Assembly: GCF_026000375.1 (NCBI RefSeq)
Contig: NZ_AP026708.1
Location: forward strand, 1,800,501-1,864,500
Reading direction: 5' to 3'
Source: Pseudodesulfovibrio portus
GTDB lineage: Bacteria; Desulfobacterota; Desulfovibrionia; Desulfovibrionales; Desulfovibrionaceae
Length of the DNA stretch: 64,000 bases
Shown: piece after piece, positions 1 to 8,610 of the stretch
Position numbering within the stretch: position 1 is the stretch's first letter
How the letters are laid out: every line of letters begins with the position of its first letter
Program-made: the position numbers and the translations under genes
The notes under the pieces: model-generated
Told to the model about the DNA's origin: nothing
Databases searched by the model: none
What the model saw: only the letters and a program-made list of their open reading frames with translations

Positions 1-222
1 CTTTTGTTCAAGCAACGCTTGAAGTTCTTCCATGTCGCTGGTGCCGTACTCGGCCTCTGCCTGGCGCTTGAGCGATTCGAGCTGCTCGGTCAGGTTGGCC
101 ACGTCCTGCTCGGTGCGGACCTTGCGGTCGCGCAACTGCTCGTACTGCTGCCTGAGTTCGTTCAACTCCCGCTCGACCAGGTTGTCCCGGGCCGCATCGG
201 CCTGATTGGCTTGATTATTCAC
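1..222 (-). CDS. Coiled-coil protein, N-terminal part; candidate distal half of a split SbcC (partial)
   Basis: The gene runs off the left edge; only the first 74 residues are visible. It starts at a GTG behind a strong GGAGG and overlaps the end of the metallophosphoesterase gene by 8 bases, so the two are translationally coupled. The visible part is charged heptad-like helix rich in E, Q, R and L, with no domain motif. The second gene upstream encodes an ATPase that stops at its zinc hook, so this could be the returning coiled-coil arm plus C-terminal ATPase lobe of an SbcC/Rad50-type protein. That is inference: the signature and Walker B motifs would lie outside the window. Any other coiled-coil protein is possible. 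Confidence 0.6.
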   Translation of the reverse strand, partial: MNNQANQADAARDNLVERELNELRQQYEQLRDRKVRTEQDVANLTEQLESLKRQAEAEYGTSDMEELQALLEQK

Positions 223-1174
223 TGCGTGTGACCTCCTCGTACAGTCCCCAGATCAACTTGCCCTCCGGGGTCTTTTTGCTCAGATTCTCTTCCAGGAACT
301 GCCTCAGCCCGGTGCCCTCGCGGGTGCGCTGCCAGGCCAGCCGCTCCAGTCCCTTGATGAAATTGGATTCCCCGTCCACTTCCTGCTCCTCGGGCGGCAG
401 GTCCTGATCCGGGAAGACCTCGGTAAACGGCAGGTACGGCACCACCCACGTTTCCAGCTCCTCGCAGCCCGGTGTCCAGATGGCGGCAGCGGGTTCGCGG
501 ACCATGGACCGTCGGGTGAAGGTCAGCCGGGTGATGTTGCCGGGATTGGCCCAGGTCGTCTGCCCCTTGACCACGGTGGGCTGGGGCCGGTGGATGTGGC
601 CGTTGATGAGCCAGTCGATGCCGGGCAGTTCGCGGATGGAATAGGCGCGTTCCTCGAACTCAGGAAATTGTATGTTGTGGTGGGTCAGCCAGACCACGGT
701 GTCCGGATCGCCCTCCGCGCGCTCGTACCCTTTGGGCAGGGGCACGCCGTCCGGGCTGGCGCAGACCAGGACCTCTCCGTCCGGGGTGTCCAGGATGAAC
801 TGCGGGCCGTCCTCCTTCATGAGAATGACCGCGTTTGCGGTCTCCAGCACCGCAAGGGACACGTCGTCCGTAAACCGGGACTGGTACTTGTCGTGGTTGC
901 CGACCAGCACCCGGACCTTTGCGTCGCCGGTGCGGGAGCCGAACAGCCGGATCAGATCCACAAGCATCTTGTTGGAGTTGTCGCGGGGCCAGTGGAACAG
1001 GTCGCCGAGGATGACCGGGACCATGCCCAACGCATCGGCGCGGTCCAGGCAGGCAGTCAGTTTGCTCATGATCTGATCAATATATCCGTCCAGCCGCTGT
1101 CCCGGCGGAGTGTCCGCCAGATGCGGGTCTGCGACCATGAAGAGTCCGTTTCCGCGCACGTGATCAAGAGTCAT
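215..1174 (-). CDS. Metallophosphoesterase, SbcD/Mre11-like nuclease
   Basis: Calcineurin-type metallophosphoesterase of 319 residues. The two-metal motifs appear in order: DPH near the N-terminus, GDLFH, GNHD, THHN and NGHIHRP. Members paired with an SbcC-type ATPase act as DNA end-processing nucleases, and the gene immediately upstream encodes such an ATPase. A TTG at 1192 would give six more residues, but the ATG at 1174 has a G-rich ribosome site just before it and a more usual overlap (11 bases) with the upstream gene, so I chose it. The C-terminal 60-70 residues are acidic and may contact the ATPase. It is shorter than E. coli SbcD and I do not assign the symbol sbcD. Confidence 0.75.
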   Translation of the reverse strand: MTLDHVRGNGLFMVADPHLADTPPGQRLDGYIDQIMSKLTACLDRADALGMVPVILGDLFHWPRDNSNKMLVDLIRLFGSRTGDAKVRVLVGNHDKYQSRFTDDVSLAVLETANAVILMKEDGPQFILDTPDGEVLVCASPDGVPLPKGYERAEGDPDTVVWLTHHNIQFPEFEERAYSIRELPGIDWLINGHIHRPQPTVVKGQTTWANPGNITRLTFTRRSMVREPAAAIWTPGCEELETWVVPYLPFTEVFPDQDLPPEEQEVDGESNFIKGLERLAWQRTREGTGLRQFLEENLSKKTPEGKLIWGLYEEVTRSE

Positions 1175-2510
1175 GGCACCCCCCGTGATCAAGGAATTCG
1201 GCGGCGGTCATGTCCCGCCCGCAGGTGGGGCAGCGGCCAAGCTCGTCGATCCTCGCGGTGAGCTGTTCCACAATGTTCCGCAAATCCGTCTCCAAACCCG
1301 AAAGGGATGTTTCCTGCGTCCGAATCCGGCCCGTCAGGTCGGCCATCCGGGCCAACAGCGAACGCAGCCCTTCCCCTGATTCGAGGACCGGCGGCTCAAT
1401 CACACCTCGCAGGACACCGTGCCAGCGACCGAGGCGGGCACCCCGGTATTGCAGGGCGATGTATTCGTCCAGCAACCCGGAAAGCCCGGCGGTCTTCTCC
1501 GGCTCGGGCGGGGCGAACAGATCGGCCAAGGCCCCGGCCTGGGCCTCCACCCTGCGCAGGGTGCGGTCCGTCGAAAACAGCGTATCCGCCAACCGGGCCA
1601 GGGAGGGCGCGTCTTCGGTCCTTGGCGGTGATTCAAGAGGCTGGAGCGCGCCGGACGCGCCCTGCGCCGTGCCAAGTTGCCGGGCCGCACGGTCCAGCAG
1701 GGTCAGGGTTTCGGCCAATTCCCGGGTCTCGGACGGTTGCGGCGGGGCCGACGCCTTTTCGAGCACAGTGGCCGCCATCCCTCTGGCCTTCAAGGTTCCT
1801 GCCAGGTTCCTGCCCTGCGCCAGCACCCCTTCCAGGGCAGGGATTTCCCGCTCGTAACGGATCGTCTCGGTCTCCATTTCGCGGGCCGCTTCGATCTTCA
1901 ACTCCAGCGACGGCAAAGACTCCAGGCAATCCAGTTCCCTTTCGATCCGCCCGAGATCGGCGCTCAGCGCCTCGCTCTCCCGCTTGCGGTCCCGGACCTG
2001 CAGCTTGAGCAGGTCCTGCATGGCCAGCAGATGGGCGGACTCGGTGGAGGCTGCGAAAAATGCGGCCGCGTCGGAATCGGGCCGGTTGAGCAGGAAGACC
2101 GGTTCCCGCTGGTTGCCGATGTGGATGTCCACCGGGCGGCTGGATGTCTCCAGGTCAACCTGGTTCATGCGCAGGACTTTCTGTATGTCTTCCGGGACCT
2201 TGCGTTGCAGCTTGTGGTATTCTTCCGGCTCATCGGCGCCGGGCAGCCACAGCTCGTACATGGCCCACCGCTTGGTGCGCACCCAGACCACTTTGGTGGT
2301 GTCGTCCATCTCAACGGCGACCCGGGCCTCTTTGGCTCCGTGGCGCAGGAAATGACTCGGCGTGGGATTGGTGGCCACGCAGCGCAGGGCCTCGACCACG
2401 GCGGATTTTCCGGTGTTGTTCGGCCCGGTGAGGATGGTCACGCCCGGCCCGAGCTCCAACTCGGTGTGGACGTGAGCCATAAAGTTATCGATTGTGACTT
2501 TCTTAATCAT
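1164..2510 (-). CDS. SbcC/Rad50-type AAA ATPase, N-terminal half ending at a zinc hook
   Basis: 448 residues. Residues 1-150 form an ABC/SMC-type ATPase N-lobe with Walker A GPNNTGKS near residue 30. A long charged helical region follows, and the protein ends about 20 residues after RCPTCGRD, a CxxC motif like the Rad50/SbcC zinc hook. A normal SbcC continues from the hook through a second coiled coil to the ABC signature and Walker B; here the frame stops instead. The next gene is an SbcD-like nuclease and the one after it starts as coiled coil, so the enzyme may be made from separate chains. It starts at ATG 2510 with a weak ribosome site, three bases after the upstream gene, which implies coupling. 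Confidence 0.75.
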   Translation of the reverse strand: MIKKVTIDNFMAHVHTELELGPGVTILTGPNNTGKSAVVEALRCVATNPTPSHFLRHGAKEARVAVEMDDTTKVVWVRTKRWAMYELWLPGADEPEEYHKLQRKVPEDIQKVLRMNQVDLETSSRPVDIHIGNQREPVFLLNRPDSDAAAFFAASTESAHLLAMQDLLKLQVRDRKRESEALSADLGRIERELDCLESLPSLELKIEAAREMETETIRYEREIPALEGVLAQGRNLAGTLKARGMAATVLEKASAPPQPSETRELAETLTLLDRAARQLGTAQGASGALQPLESPPRTEDAPSLARLADTLFSTDRTLRRVEAQAGALADLFAPPEPEKTAGLSGLLDEYIALQYRGARLGRWHGVLRGVIEPPVLESGEGLRSLLARMADLTGRIRTQETSLSGLETDLRNIVEQLTARIDELGRCPTCGRDMTAAEFLDHGGCHDS

Positions 2511-2513
2511 TAT

Positions 2514-3419
2514 CTAAGGATATCTCGGCTTATCTTTACATAATCGGAACCATTCCGTGGAGCCGGTTTCCTGCATCCTGTTGTTGTTCCGCCGCCAGAT
2601 CGTTTCCAGCCGCTCCGGGAATCCGTGGCGGTCACAGGGGAACTCGCCGCACTGGAAACAATAGTCCACCCCCTGCTCGCGGACGCATTCCGTCACCCGG
2701 CAGGACTGGAACAGGCACCCCTGCTCCCGGCATCCCGTGCAGGAGCCGGAGGCCAGGAAATCAAGCAGTTCGGCAAAGTCGGCATATTTGGAGAACACCG
2801 GGTTCATCCCCTCGAACCTCTTGGCATACTCCGCAAAATTATCACCGAGCTGCGCCTTGAGTCCGCTGCTCAGCCGCTGCACCGGGCCGCCCTCAAAGGC
2901 GACACAGTTGCCGCAGACCAGCCCGCACGGGGCCAGGCGGCTGTTGGTGAACACGGCTTCCTCGGCAAGGTAGCCGTGTTCGCGGAGGATTGAAAGCGCG
3001 GTTTCCACCGAGAAGACCACGGCATCGAGGCATTTCTCCCGCTTGTCCTCTTCCTTGTACCGCTGTTGCCCCTCGGCAGTGTTGAAGTCGCACTCGATCA
3101 GGCCGAAACAGTTTGTGGAGCCGAATTCTTTTTCAAAATTTTCCTTGAATTCCTGGACGATTGCATAAACCGGGTCATAGTCGCCGGTCTCGGCGGTGTG
3201 CCCGGCCAGCAGCCCCATGCCCATGACCGCGCCGCTCACGGCCCCGCATTGGCCGCAGGTCCGGGCCAGGCCCGAACAAAACCCGGTGGCCATGCGCACG
3301 GCGTCCTGCGGGTCCTTTCCGCCCGCCTCTGCCAACTCCCTGACCACCAACTCGGCGCATAAGTGCTCTTCACGGCGAAACATCCCGTCCAACCGGGCGC
3401 GCAACTCACTCTCGGTCAT
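2514..3419 (-). CDS. C_GCAxxG_C_C family domain fused to a DUF3795-like cysteine-rich domain
   Basis: 301 residues in two cysteine-rich parts. The N-terminal 140 residues match the C_GCAxxG_C_C pattern (FCSGLARTCGQCGAVSG, then Cys near residues 104 and 110). That family is common in anaerobes and is proposed to bind a metal or redox cofactor; its function is not established. The C-terminal half has CGLVCGNC, CTGCREQGC, CR..EC and CFQCGEFPC, the layout of DUF3795 proteins. The fusion is the notable feature. The gene lies in a tight minus-strand run between a methyltransferase gene (overlap 14 bases) and the SbcC-like gene (gap 3), so it is co-transcribed with them, though no shared function is evident. 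Confidence 0.7.
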   Translation of the reverse strand: MTESELRARLDGMFRREEHLCAELVVRELAEAGGKDPQDAVRMATGFCSGLARTCGQCGAVSGAVMGMGLLAGHTAETGDYDPVYAIVQEFKENFEKEFGSTNCFGLIECDFNTAEGQQRYKEEDKREKCLDAVVFSVETALSILREHGYLAEEAVFTNSRLAPCGLVCGNCVAFEGGPVQRLSSGLKAQLGDNFAEYAKRFEGMNPVFSKYADFAELLDFLASGSCTGCREQGCLFQSCRVTECVREQGVDYCFQCGEFPCDRHGFPERLETIWRRNNNRMQETGSTEWFRLCKDKPRYP

Positions 3420-4176
3420 TGTTTTCTCCGGTGTTGCAGGCCAGGAACGGGCAGAATTCCAGCGCCTGTTTCGTCAACCTCGTGTCCGCACCCTTGCCCT
3501 GATGCAGGATGAGCGGCGGCTCCACCTTGAGCCCGGGCCCGCCCGCCTTGACCGTCTCCATGAGCACCATCTTCGCGGTCTCGTCCGCCCGGCCGTGGAC
3601 CAGCCGCATGCGCTTGGGCACCAGCCCGCTCTCGGCCAGGTCCCCCATCAGCTCGGGCAACCGCTCGGGCAGATGCACGAAGGTAAATTTGCCCTTTGTC
3701 TTGAGGGCCACCGCCGCACACCGGGCGAATTGGCCGAAGGTCCCCCTGGCCTCGAAACGGGCGGTCTTCCGGTCCTCGCCTCGGCTCGCCCTGCCGACCC
3801 CAAGCCCCCGGTACGGCGGGTTGGAGACAACGAAATCCAGCACCTTTGCCGGTCGCCAGGCCGTTACGTCCGCGACCTCAAACGTCAACTTATCGATAAG
3901 ATGCAAATTGATCTTGTTTACCTCGGCAGCCCTTATGGATTCAGGGCTTACGTCGATTCCGGCAATATGCAAATCCGGCTGACGAAGGACCATTCCGATA
4001 CCCACCACACCACAACCGCATCCCAGGTCAACGCCCTTCTGGCGGCGTCCTGCGTGAGCAAAGCAACTCAGGAGCAGGGAGTCCAGGGAGAAGCGGTATC
4101 CGTTGTCCGGCTGGACCATGCCGCGCGGGAAAAAATCGCGCCGCTCGAGCACGGCCTCGGCATCGACGGCCGCCAT
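3406..4176 (-). CDS. tRNA1(Val)-type N6-adenine methyltransferase (TrmN6/YfiC-like)
   Basis: 256-residue class I SAM methyltransferase. The SAM motif DLGCGCGVVG lies near residue 50, the acidic residue GIDVSPES follows, and the catalytic NPPY sits near residue 119 in VVSNPPYRG. NPPY with the N-terminal QPDNGYRFSLDSLLL segment is typical of the TrmN6 group, which methylates A37 of tRNA1(Val). The ATG overlaps the murJ stop (GTGATG), so it is coupled to murJ. The reading frame is open far upstream inside murJ, but that extension is an antisense-style shadow with biased composition. Other NPPY methyltransferases, including protein-glutamine types, are less likely. Confidence 0.8.
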   Translation of the reverse strand: MAAVDAEAVLERRDFFPRGMVQPDNGYRFSLDSLLLSCFAHAGRRQKGVDLGCGCGVVGIGMVLRQPDLHIAGIDVSPESIRAAEVNKINLHLIDKLTFEVADVTAWRPAKVLDFVVSNPPYRGLGVGRASRGEDRKTARFEARGTFGQFARCAAVALKTKGKFTFVHLPERLPELMGDLAESGLVPKRMRLVHGRADETAKMVLMETVKAGGPGLKVEPPLILHQGKGADTRLTKQALEFCPFLACNTGENNDRE

Positions 4177-5717
4177 CACGCCCCCTTTGCCTTGCGCCGG
4201 ACGCGAGCCCGGAACACATCCACGAACAGCCGGGCCTCGTCGAGCCGGAGCACGAGGGCCAGGACCACATACAGAATCACCCAGACCGGGATGAGCAGCA
4301 GCCACCACGGGTGCCAGGCAGCGGTTGTGAACGCGCCCCAGCCGATGAGGATGGACAGCGCCCCGGTCTTGAGCACCGTGCCGGAGGGCAAGAGCCGCGT
4401 GCCGCGCTTGCGGGTCAGCAGCACGTGCAGGAGCGCGAAGTTGAGCAGGGACGAGGCGGACACGGCCAGGGCAAGCCCCACGTGGGCCAGGGGCTGCATG
4501 AGCCAGACGCCGAGGCCGACATTGGCGATCAGGCAGAGCACGGCGATCTTGACCGGGGTGCGCGTATCCTCCAGGGCGTAGAACGCGGCCACCAGGGGCC
4601 GGGCCAGGGCAATGAACGGAAGCCCCACGGAATAGGCCACCAGTGCCTGGGCCGTGGCGACCACGGCCTGAGCGGTGAACGCGCCCCGCTCGAACAGCAG
4701 GCCGATGACCGGCCCGGCCAGGCCGATGAGCCCGGCAGCGGCAGGCAGGGCGATGAACAATGTCAGCCCAAGCGAGGCGGACAACGCCTTGTCGAACTCC
4801 TCCAGCTCGCCCTTGGCCGCCAGCCTGGACAGGGACGGCAGAGCCGCCGTGGACACGGCGATGCCGAACACGCCGAGAGGGAACTGGACCAGCCGGTCCG
4901 CGTAATAGAGATAGGACACCGAGCCCACGGGCAGGAACGAGGCGAGCAATGTGCCGAGCAGGATGTTGATCTGGTAGACCGCGGCCCCGAACACCGTGGG
5001 CAGCATGAGCAGCCCCATGCGGGCCACGCCCTTGTTGCGCCACGACCACGAACCGCGCCAGGAGAACCCGGCGCGCGTCAGGAAGGGCTGTTGCAGCAGC
5101 CACTGGGCCGCGCCCCCCGCGAGCACGCCCCAGGCCATGCAGTAGGCCACGTTGAAACCGAAGAAATAGCCGAACAGGGCGGCCCCGATGAGGGCGATGT
5201 TGAGCGCCACAGGGGCCAGGGCCGGGGCCAGGAAATGGTTGCGTGCGTTGAGGATGCCCATGCACAGGGCAACGGAACAAATGAAGATGACGTACGGGAA
5301 GCAGATGCGCACCAGGTCCACGGTGACCGCGAACTGGACCGCGTTGTCCAGGAAGCCGGGCGCAATGGCCATGGTCAGGGGACGGGCAAGGATCTCCACC
5401 AGGACCGTGATGCCGACCAGGATGACGGCCAGCCACACCATGGCCGAACGGGCCATGGCCCGGGCCGCTTCCTCGCCCTCTTCCTCCAGCACCCGGGAAT
5501 AGACCGGGATGAAGGCCATGGTCAGGGACCCCTCGCCGAAGAGCCGCCGCAACAGGTTCGGGATGCGGAAGGCCACGAAAAAGGCGTCCGCGAACAACCC
5601 CGCGCCCAGGGCAAAGGCCACGATGATGTCGCGCACAAACCCGAGAATGCGCGAAACCAGCGTGGCTCCGGCCACCACCGCAGCGTTCCTGGCTATGGAT
5701 TTCCCGTGTGCGGACAT
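4176..5717 (-). CDS. murJ: Lipid II flippase MurJ
   Basis: 513-residue polytopic membrane protein of the MOP superfamily, with the MurJ start pattern of repeated helices followed by SRILGFVRDIIVAFALG and FADAFFVAFRIPNLLRRLFGEG near residues 20-63. Family members flip lipid-linked peptidoglycan precursors across the cytoplasmic membrane, and the conserved arginines of the N-terminal cavity are present. Length and about 14 hydrophobic segments fit the family. It starts at an ATG 54 bases after mutM and overlaps the downstream methyltransferase start. A small hairpin lies in the mutM-murJ gap. Confidence 0.93.
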   Translation of the reverse strand: MSAHGKSIARNAAVVAGATLVSRILGFVRDIIVAFALGAGLFADAFFVAFRIPNLLRRLFGEGSLTMAFIPVYSRVLEEEGEEAARAMARSAMVWLAVILVGITVLVEILARPLTMAIAPGFLDNAVQFAVTVDLVRICFPYVIFICSVALCMGILNARNHFLAPALAPVALNIALIGAALFGYFFGFNVAYCMAWGVLAGGAAQWLLQQPFLTRAGFSWRGSWSWRNKGVARMGLLMLPTVFGAAVYQINILLGTLLASFLPVGSVSYLYYADRLVQFPLGVFGIAVSTAALPSLSRLAAKGELEEFDKALSASLGLTLFIALPAAAGLIGLAGPVIGLLFERGAFTAQAVVATAQALVAYSVGLPFIALARPLVAAFYALEDTRTPVKIAVLCLIANVGLGVWLMQPLAHVGLALAVSASSLLNFALLHVLLTRKRGTRLLPSGTVLKTGALSILIGWGAFTTAAWHPWWLLLIPVWVILYVVLALVLRLDEARLFVDVFRARVRRKAKGA

Positions 5718-5733
5718 GGTTCTCCCGGCCTGA

Positions 5734-5752
5734 CTACAATCTTCTATTGTAG
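5734..5752 (-). terminator. Short hairpin between mutM and murJ
   Basis: CTACAAT and ATTGTAG pair perfectly over seven bases around a five-base loop, between the mutM stop and the murJ start. There is no clear T tract on the minus strand, so it may only attenuate or process the transcript. Confidence 0.35.
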
Positions 5753-5771
5753 ATGGTTGTGGTTTTACAAC

Positions 5772-6590
5772 TTATCGTTTTTTCTGACATTTCGGGCAAA
5801 AAGTCGATGTCCTGCCCGCCACTTTCACGGCCTGAAGCCGGCTCTCGCAGCGTACGCAACAGCAGCCTTTCTTGCCGTACACGTTAAAACTGTTCTGGAA
5901 CGCCCCGGCGTCGCCGCTGGCGTTCACGTAATCCGAAATGGAGCTGCCGTTCTCGCTGATGGCCAGCTTCAGCACGTCCTGCAGATGGGCGAACAACTCC
6001 ACCGCCTTGGCCTGCCCAATCCGGTCGCCCCTTGTCTCGGGGTGCAGCCCGGCCCGGAACAGGGACTCGTCCGCATAGATGTTGCCCACCCCGGCCACCA
6101 CGGACTGGTTGAGGAGCAACGCCTTGACGGCCGACCGGCGGTCCCGGATGCGCCCGGCCAGCTCCTCGGGAGCGGTCTCGAGCGGCTCGGGTCCGGCCCG
6201 TTTCAGGAAATCCCATTCGGCCAGTTCCTCGGGCGTGAAGGCGCGCACATAGCCGAACTTGCGCATGTCGGAAAAAATGAGCTGCGACCCGTCGTCCAGG
6301 TTGAACAGGATGCGGTCGTGCCTGTCTGCCGCGCGCCGCTCCCCGTGGACCACCCGCCCGGTCATCTTGAGGTGGAAAACCAGGGTGGACCGGTCGTCCA
6401 GCTCGATGAGCAGGACCTTGGCCCGCCGGTACGCCCGCCTGATGGTGCGGCCCACGGCCTTGGGAACCAGGGTGTTGGCCGGTTCGGAGAGCCGCGTCAG
6501 GCCCGGGACCTCGGCTGAGACGATGGTCCGGCCTTTGAGCGTCGCGTCCAAACCACGCGCAATGACTTCCACTTCGGGCAGTTCCGGCAT
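5772..6590 (-). CDS. mutM: Formamidopyrimidine-DNA glycosylase
   Basis: 272 residues. Once Met is removed the protein begins PELPEVE, giving the catalytic N-terminal proline and glutamate of Fpg/MutM. This fixes the start at 6590, although the frame stays open 33 codons upstream. The C-terminus has the family zinc finger (CVRCES, about 20 residues, then CPKCQ), and the helix-two-turn-helix segment VAGVGNIYADESLF is present near residue 170. The enzyme removes 8-oxoguanine and other oxidised purines and nicks the strand. It is transcribed towards murJ and there is a 59-base gap to the upstream gene. Confidence 0.95.
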   Translation of the reverse strand: MPELPEVEVIARGLDATLKGRTIVSAEVPGLTRLSEPANTLVPKAVGRTIRRAYRRAKVLLIELDDRSTLVFHLKMTGRVVHGERRAADRHDRILFNLDDGSQLIFSDMRKFGYVRAFTPEELAEWDFLKRAGPEPLETAPEELAGRIRDRRSAVKALLLNQSVVAGVGNIYADESLFRAGLHPETRGDRIGQAKAVELFAHLQDVLKLAISENGSSISDYVNASGDAGAFQNSFNVYGKKGCCCVRCESRLQAVKVAGRTSTFCPKCQKKR

Positions 6591-6649
6591 GGTTTGGTGA
6601 GTACCTGAAAATGAGCGGGGTGAAAAGTTCGATTCCCCAAAGGGAGCCG

Positions 6650-7363
6650 TCAGTCGCGGCGCAGGGTGAACCGCCAGGCGCAGGCCCACTCTTCCGGGTG
6701 GTCGTCAGGCGGACAGGCCACGCACTCGCACCTGAACCGGTCGTCGATCTCGCGGGAAAAGCCGGTGTACTCGACCGTGCCGCCGGACTTGCACGGGTAG
6801 TCGGCCAGCCCCCGGCGCTTGCGGGCGGTCTGCACCCGGCAGTCGGTCATGCGGAAGACGATGGACCCTTCGGTCTCCTCCACGAACTCCCACTCGTTGA
6901 GATGGCAGTACATGCGGGCGGCCATGGCCGCCTTGAGGGCCGGGATGCCGCCCCGGTCCGGCAGGTTGAGCCGGGCCTTGGCCCGGCGGGCCTCCAGGGG
7001 CGCGAACCGCGTCCAGCAGGTGTCGTTGACCCGCTTGGCCGAGTCCATGCCCGCCGCCTTTTCCACGGCCTGGAACCATACGCCGTCGGCGGCCAGCCAG
7101 CCCGTGCGCAGGGCCTGGATCGCCTTGTCCAGCGTCGCCGGGTCCACGCCGTCCAGCAGCGTGCCGGGGGCACGGCCCAGGACGCGCTCCAGCTTGCCGG
7201 TCAGGATGGCCGCGAGCCGGTCGCCCGCCTCCTGCTCTGCGGAAAGCGCCGCGTCCAGGCCGAGCTGGTGCACGGCCTCTGCCAGCCACAGGCCGTAGTG
7301 GGCTGAAAGCTGGCGAACGACTTCGGCCAACTCCGCCGTCGTGTCGGAATTCATATCGGTCAC
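6650..7363 (-). CDS. DUF6125-like cytosolic protein
   Basis: 237 residues, no signal peptide or membrane segment. The N-terminal third is helical (LSAHYGLWLAEAVHQLGLDAA), the middle has a WFQAVEKAAGMDSAKRVND stretch, and the C-terminal part has three separated cysteines around CECVACPPDDHP. This arrangement recalls the DUF6125 / aminothiazoline-carboxylate hydrolase-like proteins of anaerobes, whose role is unknown; the assignment is from memory and tentative. Cysteines in TDCRV, YPCKSGG and CECVAC could form a metal or redox site. The gene stands alone, with 156 non-coding bases upstream. Confidence 0.55.
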   Translation of the reverse strand: MTDMNSDTTAELAEVVRQLSAHYGLWLAEAVHQLGLDAALSAEQEAGDRLAAILTGKLERVLGRAPGTLLDGVDPATLDKAIQALRTGWLAADGVWFQAVEKAAGMDSAKRVNDTCWTRFAPLEARRAKARLNLPDRGGIPALKAAMAARMYCHLNEWEFVEETEGSIVFRMTDCRVQTARKRRGLADYPCKSGGTVEYTGFSREIDDRFRCECVACPPDDHPEEWACAWRFTLRRD

Positions 7364-7519
7364 AGTACCTCCCGGTTCCGGGAAGCACTACACGCCAACC
7401 GGCCCGATATGCAAGGTTGTTGGAGAAACCGGCGAAAGGGATGAATCTCGCCCGGCAGCCGATACCGCAGCGAGGACACGGATTGCCCGCAGCAACGCAG
7501 GCATCGCCCATAGCTGCCG

Positions 7520-8059
7520 CTAAAACCGGTAGCCCAGGCGGAGGCCCACGTTGTCCATGCCCTCGTTCTCGTTGGCAAGATAGGCGTTGGACATATGCTC
7601 GAACTGGATGGACAGGTTGACTTTTTCCGTCAGGTTGTACCCGACGGCCGCGCCGATGCGGAACAGGACCGGCGAGCCCAGGGACTTGCGGTCGGTCTTG
7701 TCGGTGTCCAGGTAGCCGTTGTGCACGGACAGCCCCAGGCTGCCGTCCACGAAGAAATCGCCGAAGATGTCGTACTCCCAGGTCAGGCCGGTGTAGGCGT
7801 GGGAAGTGTTGCCCGCCGTGTTGACGGTCACGCCCATGTGCGGCCTCGGCGACCAGACGACGTCCAGGAACTCCGGCGACACGAACAGGAGTTCCGCGTT
7901 GACGTCGGACCCGTCCTCGCGGTCAAAGCTCCAGAAATCAATGTCGTGGACGTACACGCCGCCCCGCACTTCGGAAAAAATGGAGTCCTCCGCACAGGCA
8001 GGGGAAACGGCAATGAGCATCCCGATGATCAGGGCCAGAGCGAAAAGCAGATGTTTCAT
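7520..8059 (-). CDS. PagL-like lipid A 3-O-deacylase (acyloxyacyl hydrolase family)
   Basis: 179 residues with a signal peptide (cleavage near SPACA-ED) and alternating short beta segments ending in LRLGYRF, typical of a small outer-membrane barrel with a C-terminal aromatic. Near residue 158 the sequence FEHMSNA, followed by an acidic residue in NENEG, matches the His-Ser-acidic active site of PagL. The family removes a 3-O acyl chain from lipid A in the outer membrane. Length fits the family. Upstream is a short non-coding gap, then the gene for a secreted protein of unknown function. Confidence 0.75.
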   Translation of the reverse strand: MKHLLFALALIIGMLIAVSPACAEDSIFSEVRGGVYVHDIDFWSFDREDGSDVNAELLFVSPEFLDVVWSPRPHMGVTVNTAGNTSHAYTGLTWEYDIFGDFFVDGSLGLSVHNGYLDTDKTDRKSLGSPVLFRIGAAVGYNLTEKVNLSIQFEHMSNAYLANENEGMDNVGLRLGYRF

Positions 8060-8127
8060 GGCAACCGTCCTTTTGCACGAGTTACGGCCATCATTACAGA
8101 ACAGGACAGTCGGCTGTCAAATCGCCC

Positions 8128-8610
8128 CTAGCGGCAGAAGGCGTCCAGGAACGCGGCTTCGTCTTGGGAGCTCGCGCTCACCCACCAGACCAGATCGCCG
8201 CCGAACCAGATGAGGTGGGCCTGTCCCATGCCGATGAACCGGTACACGGCGCGCCCGGAGTGGTCCACGCGGGACGGGTCCTTGAAGGGAGACCTGGGGT
8301 TCTCGTACATCTTGTGCACCATGAGCCCGGCCTGGCGGCGCGCCTCGGCCTCGTCGGCCACCCGGGACACCCAGACCTCGGCCGGGCGCTCGCCGGGCCG
8401 TGCGTACCGCGCGACAACGCTCTCTTCGGCGGCAAGGGCCTTGCCGTGCAGCTTGTCCACCTCGACCTGGGCGTCAGGTCCGGCAATGAGTTGCACGCGC
8501 GTCAAATCGCCCACGGATTCGGGCAGGAGCGCGGCCAGGCCGCCGCCCATGGCAACGGCCGGGAGCAGGACAGCCAGCAGGCACAGTGAAAATGACAAAC
8601 AACGGATCAT
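8128..8610 (-). CDS. Secreted protein of unknown function
   Basis: 160 residues with a clear signal peptide (MIRCLSFSLCLLAVLLPAVAMG) and no lipobox. The mature part has mixed alpha/beta character with an aromatic-rich end (HLIWFGGDLVWWVSAS). I do not recognise the family. Its ATG overlaps the stop of the ChaN-PDZ lipoprotein gene (ATGA), so the two form an operon and probably act together in the envelope. Confidence 0.75.
   Translation of the reverse strand: MIRCLSFSLCLLAVLLPAVAMGGGLAALLPESVGDLTRVQLIAGPDAQVEVDKLHGKALAAEESVVARYARPGERPAEVWVSRVADEAEARRQAGLMVHKMYENPRSPFKDPSRVDHSGRAVYRFIGMGQAHLIWFGGDLVWWVSASSQDEAAFLDAFCR

Noticed and set aside
3406..5436. A 676-codon open frame on the minus strand covering the methyltransferase and most of murJ
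   Set aside because: Only its last 256 codons have methyltransferase motifs; the rest is a shifted reading of murJ with low-complexity composition.
4311..6518. A 735-codon plus-strand frame
   Set aside because: It runs antisense to murJ and mutM, both well-supported genes, and is rich in G, H, Q and E as expected of an antisense shadow.
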